A stretch of 64,000 nt of DNA from Gelatoporia subvermispora B (GCA_000320605.2 KB445811.1:400168-464167), one strand, 5' to 3'. Shown: positions 29,976 to 43,051, numbered from the stretch's first letter. Notes: generated by a model not told the origin, from the letters alone. Numbers and translations: made by a program.

Positions 29976-32571
29976 TTACTCCTTGTGAAGCTCAATACCG
30001 CCGATGCGCTTCCTGCGATCCTGGCCAATGGCGCTGACGGCCTTGCCCACCTCATCACCGAGGCTCTCCGGGCCACACACACCGACGAAGAGGCCGGACA
30101 ATTGACCGCCATGGCGCTCGCGGCCGCCGCGGAACAGTGCGGAAGCGCCATCGAGCGTGGCGTTGAGCAATTTAGGCATCGGCGGGCGTCCGGGCGTGAG
30201 TGTGAGTCCGGGTGGCAGTGTGAGCTGCGGAGCGCGATCCGCAGACGCGCGTGTGTAGAACACGTCGATGTGCAACGCGGTGCGGGTGCTCGACGCGCCA
30301 GCGAGCATCGCGGCAAAGGTGGGGAGCATGGGAACAAGGTTGGCTACGGGTACGTCAGAAACTGCGCGCAAGTTGAGTGGGAGGTGGAGACGTACATGCG
30401 TCGGGCACGCTCCAGACAATGCGGGCGTGGCGCACGCGGCTCTTGCCGGCGCGCACTGTCTGGATGAGCTCCTCCGCCGCTGCGAGCGCAAAGGTGATCC
30501 CGCTCCCTCCGGCGACGAGGAGAATGCCGGAGAACGAGTTCAGCATGGCGTGGCCAGGTCCCCCTGCAGTGCATTGCGCAGCTCGGTGAGTAAAATCGAG
30601 CGGCTTCCATTCTGCCCGGAACGTACCGTAAGGTCCCTCGATCATCATCTTGACGGATGCAGGGCCTTGCGTCTCAGCATCAACCTGCTTCTCGCTGTAC
30701 CCCGCAGCGGCGGCGGTGCGCGCGAGATCGTACAGACGGTTCGTCCAGTCGCCCGCCGCCTTGACGATCAAGACGAGGCCGGTGCCATTCGGGTTCTGCT
30801 CGGACCATCAGAAAATTGCACCCAAACATTCTTAGCGGACAAAATTTGTCGTACCTTCGATACATTGGCGATTGTGAACGGGTGCGACTCCCAGCCGCGG
30901 ACACCCATGCCCGGGCTGCCGTGGGCGCCGCCGAGGACACGGACACGGACATGCATGCCTGCGCGCCATCCAGCGTTGATGCCGCGCACCTCGATGCGGG
31001 TCGCCTTGAGTGCGGGGATCGGGTACAACTGCGCAGTCGCAACCTTCGATTTGATACCGCGAAGGACAAGCGAGAAGAGCAGGAGCACGACGGCGGCGTA
31101 GAGGTACGGGCGCGTGGATGCGCTGTGCACGTACACGCCGGCGAAGAGCGCGATCACACCGATGATGTGCATCGTCTTGAAGAAGGTGTAGGCGCGCTCA
31201 CGCACGAGGCGGAAGCTGAAGACGAGCAGGACATCCGTGGCAAGCAGCCCGACGAAGCCGGCGAGCATGGTGGGTGACTTGAGGTGCGAGATGAACGAGC
31301 CACCAGCGGTCCACGAGTAGACTGTACAGCAGTCAGAAAAGTCAGGCGTGCTGGCTGTGAACTGCACTCACTGTATCCAAGTGCATGCGCGTTCACCGCC
31401 AACACGAAGAAACGGCCGGCAAATTGGTGGAAGTGGTTGAGCTGTCAATATTTGTCATTATGTGGTTCGCGGCGACAAACCAGTATATGGGCAATATTGT
31501 AGACACAAGTCCAGATCGTTCTTCCATAGAACTTTTCGCAAGTCAGGACGTATGCAACGAGCCATCACTAAATCGCCGATCGATCTCTGCATACATCCTG
31601 CCTTCCGCGGAAGCGAAGCCGAAGTTCGAGAATCGACTCACCATTTCATAGCCCCAGCCACCGATCGCACCAAGGAAGCTGTTCTTCACCGCAAACAAGA
31701 TAACGAACGGAATTTGGCTGACCGCGACCCACCCGGCACGCACGGGGTCCGTGAACGGGTTCGACTTGTACAAGCCCGCATACAAGAGCGCAACAACATA
31801 GGTCAAATAGAGTAGCGACCGGGCATACGTGATCGGGAAGGTCGGGACAGTGCGCATCATCGTCCAGAGGTAGGGCACCAGGGTGAGCAGCTGCGGCATG
31901 TGGTCAGGGATCTTACCGCGGGGGCGGTTTAGCGACGAGACCGTCGTGGCAGTGTTCGAGCGGAGAAGGAGCGCGTGCGAGGACGCCGAAGACGGGTTGC
32001 GCGCGAGGTCCGCGTGCGTCTCGGACGTCGCGTAGTCGTTGTCATAGACATTCGTCTGGGCAGCGAAGGGGTCCGTCCCGAACGCGGGCATGATGTACGC
32101 GGGCGTCGGGGCCACGGGCGGCAGGCGGTGCCGGGAGAGTTGCCTGTTGTGGGTGCGCGAGTGCGTCCGCGAGTGCGTGCGCGCGTGGCCGGACGACTTG
32201 GAGCGGGAGATCGACTTCGAGTGCCCGAGAGCCGCCTCCTTCTCGTTCATGGACTTCTCACGCGTGAGCGGCTCCGGGTTGACGAGCGTGTTCGAGCGCG
32301 AGAGCGCCGAGGGGAAGGGAATAGAGCTCGGGAGATCCTCGTGCCGGAGGAAGAGCCCGTCCCATTGTGCGAGATACCGGTAGCGGTTCACAAGCCGCGG
32401 GAGCACCAGGAGCAAAGCGGCGAGAAGCAGAGAGATGAGGAAAAGGTCGACATTGAAGAGGAGATTGGCAGGTGAGACGGCTGTCGAAGTGGACGCCGCT
32501 GTGGTCGTTGCATGCGATGCGGTCGGGGCTGCGGCAGCTGCGGCCGAGACGGGAGTCACCAGAGTGGGCAT
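29976..32571 (-). CDS. Ferric/cupric reductase-type transmembrane metalloreductase (FRE family)
   Basis: Transfers electrons from NADPH through FAD and two hemes across the plasma membrane to reduce Fe(III) or Cu(II). Exon 1 (310 aa, ATG 32571-32569) has an N-terminal helix (FLISLLLAALLLVLPRLVNR), a long hydrophilic loop rich in Ser and basic residues (repeated RTHSRTHSRTHNR) and two or more helices ending GGWGYEM. After a roughly 200-nt intron come NHFHQFAGRFFVLAVNAHAL and KTMHIIGVIALFAGVYVHSA, which hold the paired heme-ligand histidines. The FAD site is WESHPFTIANVSK and the NADPH site FSGILLVAGGSGITFALAAA. The C-terminus ends RKRIGGIELHKE, slightly shorter than relatives, which usually continue a few residues. 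Exon phases agree throughout, so the gene looks intact. Substrate metal cannot be read from sequence, and no neighbouring iron permease or multicopper ferroxidase was found. Confidence 0.88.
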
Positions 32572-35500
32572 TTCTGTGAAAGAGTGACGTTCAGTAACGA
32601 GTGTTGGTTTATGGGAAGCCGGGAAAGCGAGACACCAGCGGAGAAGAGGGGGGAAGGGGATGGCGGTGAAAAGGGAGGAGGATAAAGGACGGAGTGCAGC
32701 CCCGACAAGAACCAGCACGCGGTGGCCACGCGCGCTTCCTGTCGCTGCGGCGGTAATCAAGCGCCCATACAAAAACGGCGTGGGTGCCTTTGTACCGTTT
32801 CGGAAAACAACTCTACTGCGGACTTTGACACGGAGGACGTCTTGCCCGGAGAACGCGAGTTTCGCCCTGGCAACGTCAGGATCGAGCGCGGTGGGGATAT
32901 TGCCAACGGAAATAGCCTTGACATTCGAACGTCTGCACCTCACCGCCCGTCACCTCGGTTCCCATGATGTTCATTGTCCGTCTCCCCGAGAACACCATTA
33001 TGGCCACCAGCAGTGCCGGTCATTATGTGCTGCGGACTGAGTCGCCAGCACAAGTGCTGCATCACAACTGTTCGATGTCGAGGCGGAGGCAACTGAGCGA
33101 TCGCTGCAGGTATCACACCGATCTTCATCGATTCATCACTAATGCCACGAGGGCATCAGCTGCCCGATCTCCACCAGTGCCAGTGCACTGGTAATTGATC
33201 GGGCCTTGACATGTCGCCTGGGACTCACCGGTATATAAACGTGCTTCGACCACTGGGGAGTTCTTGATATTTCTGCTTGCTCTTGCACGGGTCTACTGGT
33301 AGAGTCTGAGGATCTAAGCGTTCTACGCTCTTGCAATGCTCTTGACAAAGTGCCGAAGACAGAAGATGATGGTACAAATGAATGTGGCCCAAGAGAGGTG
33401 AGCCGGCCTTGAGTTCGGAACTAAGGTATACAGCAATCGCGGCACAGGAGTTCATCAGTATAACCGACGCTCGAGTGCGATAGATGATTGCCTACTCACC
33501 GAAGGTGGTTGCGGAAGCTTCACCGGTAAGCTTCCGTTCGTGTCTACTTCAGTCGTCGCTGGCGAAAGGGAAAACGAGACGACGCGCAGGTGTTCAACGG
33601 TTGCAGGTCTATAAGTGCGTTGTGGCGCCGCTTCCACGCGGACGCAACCGATTGCGAACCCAAAGTAGACAAAGACGCATCAATATGCTCCGCAACGGGG
33701 GACAATACGACGGCTTCCTTAGGCGCTAAAAGTCCATCGTCGTTATGCTTGCAGTGCCAAGTGGAAAACGAACTTGTCTTTTCTCGAATATTATTTGCAA
33801 TCTTCACCTCTCTGGCAGGGTTTAACTTAAAGCTGAACAACGAAAGTTTCTGTATCGTCGCTGAGCGCGAGCGCTGATTGGCCGCTGATAGGTTTCCGCT
33901 CTGAAGGTATGTAATCAGGCTTACTCGTGATCTAATGCTGTCTCCGGAATACGTATCGGACGCGAGGGCTGGGGGAATGGATGCAACTGCTCACTTCAAT
34001 ACATCCTAGACTTTATACATTTCTCCCTCTAGAAGTCTCTCTGTGTCAAAGCGAAGAACCTTCTCTTCAGGGCAGTCTCACGTCCATAACGGGTAAGATG
34101 ATAAGATGTCGTGACGTCAGCGTCTCTGCTCCGTCATCCCAGTGACTTCTTGCGAGGATAAATGACGTAGTGACTCGACGGGTTTGAACATATATATGAT
34201 CAGGCTGAAAGACTCGTGCTCACTTGAAGGAGAAACGATAAGATCGATATTTGTGCAGCAGAGTGGGGGGATTGCACTACTCGTTATGTAGACAAACATA
34301 TGCTATACGGCATGGCAACACGAGTCCGATACAGTTGCTACGCATATAAAAACCTTTCACAGATGTGACTAGATTCTATACACTGCCATACCAATAATCT
34401 CTGGCTACTTGGAGATGCCGAATGTGAGTACTACTTACACACTGAACGAGCGCGTTAAACTTCCAACTAGATTGACTCATGGAACCGCAGTCGCCACCTC
34501 AAATATGAGGGATGCGAGTCATTAATTTATCTGCAGTTTCTTCCACCTGAGACTGTCCTGATCCGGACTTGTGCGACTCAGGGAAAGCCGACAGATCCGC
34601 AGTGAAGTCAAGTTTCTTGACGCATGATGATCTTCCTTCAAGGCAACACTGTCTCGCGTTCATAAGTACGATAATGCATAACCACGCGGACTGGACGTAA
34701 CAACTCGGTCAAATTCGTTTGCGGATCAAGTAGGGACTTTACTTCGCCAGAATTGATCGATTGATCTCTATGATTTGTCCCATCCCGCCTTCCTCATTGT
34801 CCTCTTCCTGCCTCAAGTACTTCGACCTTGTTTCATTGATTCCTCTCAGACGCGTGTCACGAGTTGAAATGGGACGCATATAGTCACAACTATTGGCTGT
34901 GGTGACGAACACTACTGATTCTAGAGCCGCTACTGGGCTTACCCCTGCATCCGAGGCTACAGACCTGTACTTGTCCAGTGTTACACATCTTCGAAGTCTA
35001 AGCTGCGGTCAGTCTGTCTATGGATCTAGAGTCGACAACGGAGCCAGATCTTCTGCGGCCCGCATCCTCATCAACTTGCACACGATGACCTCTAGGTATC
35101 ATGACGGTCGCCTGAGCGGCACGCGGTGAGTGGTGCAATATCACATGAAACCATCGAGACCGCGAGATATCAGTGTTCCAGCGCGGACAGGTTCTATCTT
35201 CTACATCATCATATATACCTCTCGCACTATTCGAGGACGCTCCGCCCGCACAGAGCACACTCTGCTGATATGACATCTATGTTCCTGGAGACTATCACCA
35301 CCTGTCACCCCAGATGAGGAGCATAATGGGACTATTCACGTCAATGTTCGACTCCAGAGATCTTGTCGTTGCCTCGCGACCGAAGACGCTGAGATAGAAG
35401 ATGAGGAACGTGCCTGCCAAATTTACGACACCCACAATTAGAATATCTCGGTGTGCCTATTTCTGTCCTCAGCGCGTGTTCCGACGCGCAGCGCGCATGT

Positions 35501-35953
35501 TCGATTGCCATCCGAACACGAGCTGCTGAGCCGGGTGCAAAAGCGGGGTGTGCCGGTGAATGCTCGCTCATTCCATACATCAAGCTACTTCATTTCGTCA
35601 AAACGTTAATCGGAGGATATGACCATACATGAAGGATGTGCGTGCGGGCTCCGTCGAGTTCGCAATGATCTGCACCTTAGCCGGGGATTGGTTTAGCGTT
35701 CAAATTCCGCACTCCCCTTGGCCGGGGATGACCTTGTTCTCCCACGACCCGTCCGGTCGTGGAAGTTTGCCGGTTCAAGTAGGTACCGGGCCGTGCCGGC
35801 CGCGGCATGGGTGTGGCCAGCGCGCTGAGTGGCTGACCAGGGCTGACCAGGGCTGACCCAAGTTGGTTCATCATAGCAACCGCACCTCGGAACGGAGGGT
35901 GACGCTGGAAAAAATGAAGAAGCGCATCCCCGAGGAAGGCCTGGACACGCGGT
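32572..35953. other. Long intergenic region without a supported gene
   Basis: About 3.4 kb. The first part is the promoter side of the metalloreductase. Frames at 32660-33040, 33544-33840, 34893-35129 and 35677-36258 were inspected and show neither domain nor splice support. Near 35829-35861 a 10-bp unit (GGCTGACCAG) is repeated about three times. Composition is AT-richer between 34 and 35.3 kb. Confidence 0.45.
35829..35861. repeat. Short tandem repeat GGCTGACCAG, about three units
   Basis: Three head-to-tail copies of a 10-bp unit, the last diverging at its final bases. It lies about 320 bp upstream of the GH128 start codon and could be a regulatory site or slippage product. Confidence 0.6.
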
Positions 35954-35998
35954 CCAATACACTCCCTCGGACGCGCAGCGAGAGGCACGCAATAAAAG
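35954..35998 (+). promoter_or_regulatory. CCAAT and TATA-like elements upstream of the GH128 gene
   Basis: CCAAT at 35954-35958 is followed about 38 bp later by ATAAAAG (35992-35998). Spacing and order fit a fungal core promoter, with transcription probably starting 25-40 bp further on and leaving a leader of roughly 150 nt before the ATG at 36182. The leader is pyrimidine-rich. Confidence 0.4.
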
Positions 35999-36181
35999 GG
36001 GCGAGCGCGCGGAACACACCCGTCCTCTCTCTTTGCCTCGCGTCGCCCGGTGCTTGTGCTTGTGCCCTCCTTCGTTTTGCTCCCCGTCCCTCGTTTATAC
36101 TCTCCTTTCTCCGCGTCGCGGAAAGCTAGACAGCACCCTACACACTCGCTTACAAGCCTCCGACGAAATTCCGAGAAAAAG

Positions 36182-37331
36182 ATGAAATTTACCGCGTCCC
36201 TCCTCGCCCTCGCGCTCCTTCTGGCTGGTTCTGCGGACGCTGCACACGTCCAGCGCAAGCACGGCCGTCGTGGTCCGTCGCAGATTTACACGCCGACCCC
36301 CACGCCGACGCCTGCGCCCAGCTCGAGGTAAGCGCCGCAACATTGCATATTTTCCATATCTGACAGAACCCAAACGCATCCTGGGTCAATTATCAGCGCC
36401 GTACCTCCGCCCCCGTCGCAGAGCTCTGCGGCCGCCCCCGCGCCATCGTCCACCGGTACCACCATCAAGCGCGGGCTGTCTTTCAATGACGCTTCGCTCA
36501 CTTCGGACTTCAACTCCCAGTGCGTAGCGTGCAGGATTTTCCCGCGATGGATTTGCGAGGCTAACTGGACGCAGGCAGGTGAGCTGGGCGTACAACTGGG
36601 CCCCCTCGTTTGAGGGCAACCTCCCTACTGGCGTCGAGTTCTTCCCCATGCTCTGGGGCGCCGACAGCCAGCACACTGACGGCTGGAGCGACACTGCGAC
36701 CGCCGCGATCGCCAACGGTGCCACGTACCTCCTTGGGTTCGTCTTTCCTGATGTCCCCCCTTGGCCCATACCCTGACTTAATTCCCATTCCTCCAGCTTC
36801 AACGAGCCTGACCTCTCCGCGCAGTCGAATCTGACCCCTGAGCAGGCCGCGAGCGCGTGGATGCAGTTCATGCAGCCGTTCGCGGGCAAGGCGAAGCTGA
36901 TCGCGCCCGCGATCACGAACGGCGGCGCACCGATGGGCACCGCATGGCTCGACTCCTTTATTGCGGCGTGCCCGGACTGCACGATCGACGGCTACGCGAT
37001 CCACATCTACGACTCCGCGACGAACGTCCAGTACTACCAGAACTACATTTCCGATGCGGTCACTAAGTACGGCAAGGAGATTCTCGTCACTGAGGTGCGT
37101 TTATTTCCGGGCTGCTCTGTGCATGGGGGATTGTGAGGGCTGACCAGCGAGAACTAGTTCGGTGCGACGGGCTCGGCGTCGCAGCAGCAGGAATTCCTGC
37201 AGCAGATGGTTCCGTTCCTTGACGGCCTCGATGGCGTCTCGCACTACGCCTGGTTCATGACCGCTGTTGGGAATCTCGTCAACTCCGACTCGAGCCTTTC
37301 CAGCCTCGGCGAGACCTACGTCTCCTCCTAA
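36182..37331 (+). CDS. Secreted GH128 endo-beta-1,3-glucanase-like protein
   Basis: Hydrolyses beta-1,3-glucan, probably in fungal cell-wall remodelling. The signal peptide MKFTASLLALALLLAGSADA is followed by a basic site and a Pro/Thr linker (TPTPTPAPSS) and a second Ser/Pro/Ala-rich linker. The catalytic domain starts at KRGLSFND and SWAYNWAP. The acid/base Glu is in LGFNEPD, GYAIHIYDS is a conserved core strand, and the nucleophile Glu is in LVTEFGA. It ends SLGETYVSS near 37331, the usual GH128 end. Five exons; the second intron is drawn as 36524-36576 with a weak GTAGCG donor because it is the only one that keeps phase (SQC then VSWAYNW). About 300 aa. GC-rich codon use suggests good expression. 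Both catalytic glutamates are present, so it should be active. Confidence 0.9.
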
Positions 37332-38063
37332 GCGTCGTACAGTGCCGCAAGAGCGCCACCCGATGCAACCGGCGTGGCGGACCTGCTTTGCACCCCAAAC
37401 TAAGTTGATATTAAACGATATCAAACCACCCTGCTTTCTCTATCATGGTTCTCGGTCTCGGCTTGATATCGTACGCGCCACGACCCGAGCGGTCGTGCCG
37501 GAAGCGTCGCGCGCCTCGCAGTCTACCCTGTTATCCTACCCACCTGTTTTCCACTAGCTGTTGTCGCCCTTGACGGGTACATATTACACGCAAGTACTGC
37601 ATCATCTGCATTTGCAATAGAGTGGCACTGTTGTTGTCTTTGTCCGTCCGAAGACCCATTGGCCGTAGCCTAAGCTGTCGATTGTGGTGAAAGGAATTCC
37701 TTGGAAGAAACGGTAATTTCTGCAGGATCACGTCACATCCGTCTACTGTCCATTCTGCATGGAATCACTGCTGGAGTATACGAGTCTGGAATGTGCAGCA
37801 ATGTGCTCGGACATCCAAACACGTACACGTTCAGCCCGCGTTTCTCCCATGGAAGTTACAAAGACGGTTGCAATTCATACATGATCCTCAAGACACAACA
37901 GGCGATGCCACATGCATCCAAAGTCGTAAATTGATGGATATAATGCAAGATCCATGAGAATCGAGTGCAAGCAAATAGGTATACAGCGCCGGATCCTTTC
38001 CTCGTCCGCATGTAGCACAGCATGGCAGCGGGGTATTATCTTAGCATCTTAACGTTGGAGTGC
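37332..38063. other. Convergent intergenic region
   Basis: About 730 bp between the GH128 stop and the stop of the minus-strand EF-hand gene. No supported gene or repeat. Confidence 0.45.
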
Positions 38064-38800
38064 TTACTGGCTGAGGATCGTGCGAACGAATGACTCGTAA
38101 TTCACGTTCCCGTCCCTACCCAGGGTATGTCAGTACCACCACGGTTTAGAGAGATCAGATAGCCAATGACTCACGCGCCGACCGGAACACCCTTCAGCAG
38201 CTCGTCGACCTCCTCGTCCGTCATCTTCTCCCCCAGCTGTGTGAGCACGTAGCGCAGCTCTCCTGCGCCGATGAAGCCGTTACCCTCCTTGTCGAATACT
38301 TGGAAGCCACGGATGAATTCCTCTATCGTAGGGTTGTCCCGTGAGCAAACTGATCCCGGAGTGGCCTGGGCGGACGTACCAGGCGTGCCTGCAGGCTTGA
38401 AGCCGTCTGGCCGGTTGAGGATCGTCAAGAAGGTCTTGTAGTCAACTAAACGCAGTTACCACATCCCCGTATGCCAGGGTAACGACGTTGTCAGTAGCAA
38501 GTCGATATCATGGAGACGGATGGTGCGTACCATCCCTAGGTGCACCCGCGACGATCTCCGCAACCTCAGCCTGCGTCGGGTTCTGTCCTAGTGCGCGGAG
38601 TAGATCACCGAGAACTTCACGAGGAACTGCGCCGGTGCCGCGCTTGTCGAAGAGTGCGAACGCCTCCTTGTACTCTGCAACAACCGCACGTCGTCAGTGC
38701 GGAACCGGAGTGAAGGTACTGGGCAGATGTACCTGCGTTATCGCTCTGGAACGTGTTATTAGTCCGATGTTTACTCAGAAAGTTGAAAGTGCTTCACCAT
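38064..38800 (-). CDS. MLC1: Myosin essential light chain / calmodulin-like EF-hand protein
   Basis: A small light chain that would bind IQ motifs of myosin heavy chain and act in cytokinetic ring function. Six short exons give about 143 aa. The first exon contains only the ATG (38800-38798), followed by GTGAAG. The protein then reads [20 protein letters not shown], the N-terminal EF-hand with a degenerate loop that has lost most calcium ligands, next [29 protein letters not shown], then the C-terminal hand [19 protein letters not shown] and [20 protein letters not shown], ending [14 protein letters not shown]. The degenerate loops and length fit the yeast Mlc1 / fission-yeast Cdc4 type better than calmodulin, which has four intact loops. 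The symbol is by family resemblance. Confidence 0.8.
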
Positions 38801-39816
38801 GACTGTAGTCGTAAAGGCGAAGGAGCTAGAGGTGTGACAGGGGAAGATGGTCCTGAGCGCGTCGACCGCGGTTGTGATTAGTTAGGCGCCCTCATAGAAG
38901 CAATCCGGTGCTATCCATATTTGGCTACTTGCACTCCTTGCACTGTCCCAACCCACGACTCAGGAATTTCTACCTCTCGTATGCCTATGCAGCGAGTCGT
39001 TACTTTGTTGCTGAGTGATTAGCGTTCGCAATCAAGCGATGTGTGGCAATTCTTCATAAACTTCTCCCATCAAAATGCTGGCTCCCCACGCCAGGACCAA
39101 ACGCAATTTTGTCTCACCGGATTTCAACCATTGCTACACGTAGCACTCCTATGAGGGATTCGCGATTCATCGGCATGGCCGCTACATATAGCTCAAGTTC
39201 CAAGTCAATCCTTTCTGCTCAGCACCGCCGATCCGAATATGTGTTTGAGCCTGTAGGATGTGCATGTTGAAGCCCCCGGCTGATTGGACATGCTTGCGCT
39301 GGCGATTCATCTGCATAGCGCCCGGGCTCGGACGTTGACGAAGCGGCTTTTCGGGGCATGATGCTCGTCCTCTGGCTATTCTGCGAGCGGAAGTCACTTG
39401 TCGAAGACCTGGGACACAGCTATGCGGTATTTTTGCGTCCTGCCGGTTTCATCGTTGCCCTCCGATTGTATTACATACTCCCCGACCCCGGCTCGTACTC
39501 CGGAAGCGCTTCAGCTGTCAGCTAGTAGACGAACTCAGCCGTAGGCTCTGTGACATCGGATTCATGGCATGTACCCATGAATGGACTAACACTGCATTAT
39601 GGAGAGGGGCGTGATCAAACGTGTCCGGAACCGGAGCGGTTCAACGCACCCAGGCTGCTCGTGTGCTATGTTGCCACCGATTCTCGTACCTTCGTACCTA
39701 GCACTAGTGCTGAAGTAGCAGGGACCACGCTCGGACTTCCGACTCGTCGGATTCAATGATCGTCCACTCTGTACACCGCCCCTGTTCTGCCAAGCTCCCT
39801 GTGGATAGCACTTTCG
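38801..39816. other. Divergent intergenic region between EF-hand gene and laccase
   Basis: About 1 kb holding both promoters. Frames at 39043-39270 and 39550-39759 have no support. Only the TATA box next to the laccase is clear. Confidence 0.45.
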
Positions 39817-39823
39817 TATAAAT
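39817..39823 (+). promoter_or_regulatory. TATA box of the laccase gene
   Basis: TATAAAT, 47 bp upstream of the laccase ATG at 39870. Position and sequence fit a core promoter with a very short leader. Confidence 0.6.
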
Positions 39824-39869
39824 CTTCGAAGACATCTTGACCACCCCTCAGCTCACATCGAACGGGACC

Positions 39870-42251
39870 ATGAAGATGGTGCCGACGAAGATTTCTCTTA
39901 TCGCTCTTATACTATCTTCAGGAGCTTCTGCTGCAATTCGTCCTATACAGGACCTCGTACTTGACAACGAAGTCATAGCACCCGATGGCTTCCGGCGTCC
40001 TGCTGTTGTCGTGAATGGATCTTTCCCTGCTCCACTCCTAACCGCGTGGAAGGTATGCCAAGTAGCACCACTTGTTGATCTGCAGAAGGAGCTCACTGAT
40101 CGGACGTAGGGAGACACTGTCCGTTTCAACGTAATCGATAAGCTTGCGCAACATCTCATGAATAAGACTACGACTATCGTAAGCCGTTTCGAATAGAGTA
40201 CGGCACGGACTGGTGCTCACAATCTCACAATGTACCTGCAGCATTGGCATGGGATATTCCAGCAACATACCAACTGGGCGGACGGAGCTGCTATGGTGTC
40301 TCAGTGCCCAATAGCGTCAGGACACTCTTTCTTGTACGACTTCAGCACCGGACAGCAAGCTGGTTAGTCCGTTGTCTTCTTTTCTGCTACCTGTTTTCAT
40401 TGCTGATGTTTCCTTTTTTGATGTTTCTATGGTGTATCATAGGCACATTCTGGTACCATAGTCACCTTAAGCAGCAGTACTGCGATGGCCTTCGTGGTCC
40501 TCTCGTGGTCTATGACCCAGAGGATCCCCACCGACACCTGTATGATCATGATGACGGTATGTGATGTATAACGTTGTGAAGCACCCCCGGCATACTAAAG
40601 TATTGCCATTGATATATGTAGAAAACACCGTCATCACGCTCTCAGATTGGTACCATACACCGGCGAACATAGATCAGAGATTTCCGCAAGTCACTTTTGC
40701 GTACGGGCCCATACGTATCGCTCATTGAAGCAATGCTCCAACAGGGAATTCAATTCAACACTGATTAATGGACGCGGCCGCTGGATCGGTGATCCGACAG
40801 CAGAGCTCGCTGTCATCACTGTCGAATACGGTCACAGGTGACTCGTTTTAAGTCGTCACTTGGTATCATAGTCTCACAGACACACCCGTCCTTGTAGGTA
40901 TCGATTCAGGCTTGTGTCGATGTCATGCGACCCGGACTACGTCTTTCAAATTGATGAGCACAACCTAACCGTCATCGAAGCCGACGGTCAGAACACCGAA
41001 CCACTCACGGTAGATGCTATCGACATCTTCGCTGGACAGCGATATTCTTTCGTTGTATGTGCTTCATGCTTAAGATGCGCATGTGACGCCTGACGATGCC
41101 TGTTCCATCAGCTCGACGCCAACAAACCTGTACGTCCCGGAGTCACTGGGAATTACTGGATTCGCGCAAACCCTGGATTCGGCCCCAACAATTTCACCGG
41201 TTTCATCAACTCCGCAATTCTGCGCTACGTAGGCGCGAGTAACGAGTTTCCCCGGACAGAGTGGAACCAACGCCCCCGTATGCTCAACGAGTCGGACCTG
41301 CACGCGCTGGAGGACCCGAAGGCGGTGAGATCCTTTTCTGACTTTCTGACCTAGTGCGCGCTCATCTGAGACTGCGGATGTCGCTTTGTTATGTAGCCCG
41401 GAAAGCCTAGCCAGAATCCAGACGCAGTCAATGTGACCGTGAACCTCAATTTCACCAAAGTACGTTGCTGCACACAATGCTGCGAACTGAATTCTTACTG
41501 ATGTTTTCGTCCGTCGGAATCTTCCATATCAACTAACAAACATATAACGAATGTCTCGATTCTCTTTTCTGGGGAAATAAGGTGGGCGATTCTTACTTTG
41601 TGAATGGACATAGTTTTGTCCCCCCACCGCTGCCCGTGCTTTTGCAGATCCTACACCATCAGACTGACCCTCGCAAGCTGCTTCCTTACGGTAGCGTGAT
41701 CGGCCTTCCACGAAATGCTTCAGTGCAGGTAACGATGCCGGGTGGTGTTGACGACATCCCACATCCTCTACATTTACACGGCGTAAGCATTTCATGGTGT
41801 TTTCACAGATCTCTCAGACATCTCATTGTGCAATACAGCACGCCTTCTCTGTTGTTAGGAGTGCGGAAAGCACTAGTTATAATTACGATAACCCTGTACG
41901 ACGAGACACGGTCAATACAGGCTTCGATGGAGACAATGTCACCATTCGGTTCGAGGTATGACTTTGCTCTCTTTGTAAAACACTCCATCAACTCATTCTG
42001 CGTGTACATTATGAAGACCGACAATCCAGGGCCTTGGTTCCTCCATTGCCACATCGACTCCCATCTCAACGCAGGGTTCGCCATCGTCTTTGCCGAAGAC
42101 ACCAACACTACTCAGTATGAGAAGCCGCCTCGTGAGTATCTGGGTCCGATCGACTAATCGACGAAAGTTCCTGCTGACGTTCGTTGACGTTATAGAATCT
42201 TGGGATGAGTTATGTCCAATATATGACAGATTACCTGAGAAAGATCACTGA
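39870..42251 (+). CDS. Laccase (multicopper phenol oxidase)
   Basis: Oxidises phenols and related aromatics while reducing oxygen to water; secreted, used in lignin and pigment chemistry. The signal peptide [20 protein letters not shown] leads to [12 protein letters not shown]. About a dozen exons join in phase. All four copper-ligand blocks are present: [46 protein letters not shown] and [17 protein letters not shown]. The residue ten after the T1 cysteine is Phe, the configuration often linked with high redox potential. Cupredoxin-2 sequence ([37 protein letters not shown]) and several Asn glycosylation sequons are visible. The end [20 protein letters not shown] is the normal laccase tail, fixing the stop at 42249-42251. 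Predicted length is about 520 aa. One intron (about 40700-40744) has an unusual phase choice but keeps the frame. No defect was found. No sister laccase lies nearby. Confidence 0.92.
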
Positions 42252-43051
42252 GGTCCAAGTTCATTGCCTGCTATCTCGTTGTGTGACCAATGCCCATGTA
42301 GTTTTCTCTGCAATACACACTGCATCTGTTTAATTATTGCAGCTTGTTCAGTGTCGGCAAGATTATTTAGGTAAGTTTAATGCACTGTCAGACTGCATAC
42401 TAAGAATAACGCAGCAGACATCATGAGTTGTGGAGGCGGAAGAATGATCAGTATGGTTGGCTGGCCCGTTCTCCCTCAACATCATGAGAGAACCTTAATT
42501 TTGTAATTTCGAAAGAACTGCGTGGCGAGAATTTGGAACCATGCCGTGCACTGCTGCCTGTCGGGCTGTCTTCATCGTAGGCGTTCATCCCTGTAGGCTC
42601 GATGTCTCGCTTCAAGGCTCACTTTCTATACAAAAAATGAGAAGCAAAAGGCGTGTTAATATTTCGTCTATTTGTGAGGGATAGTAGAGAAGTTGAAATA
42701 TTGGGCCATAGGACAGAAACCAGACGCCATTACGCGGACGCAATCCCAACGTAAACGGTTCCCTGTGCCGACACGGACTCGTAGACTGGGACAAATCTAA
42801 TTTAGGGCAAAGCGTCGAGACATACATTGATTCAGCGACTCGTAATGTAAGTGTAAAGCTATGATCTGATAGTAAGGAAAACAGCTGTCGAAGTATGATC
42901 GTAAGGGGAAGCAGACTACACGGGAGTATAAATGGTCTTGTCATCATACAGGCAACTAATGCCAGCTTTTACGAACGTTTTCTAGATGCTTCTGTTCAAG
43001 CTGAAGCATATCTCTATATGCCTCACCGGTTGTTTCCCGCAGTGCCAAAAG
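42252..43051. other. Convergent intergenic region
   Basis: About 800 bp between the laccase stop and the stop of the minus-strand DUF6533 gene. No supported coding region. Confidence 0.45.

Noticed and set aside
35677..36258. 193-codon minus-strand ORF upstream of the GH128 gene
   Set aside because: It overlaps the GH128 promoter, leader and signal peptide on the opposite strand and shows no domain or splice support.
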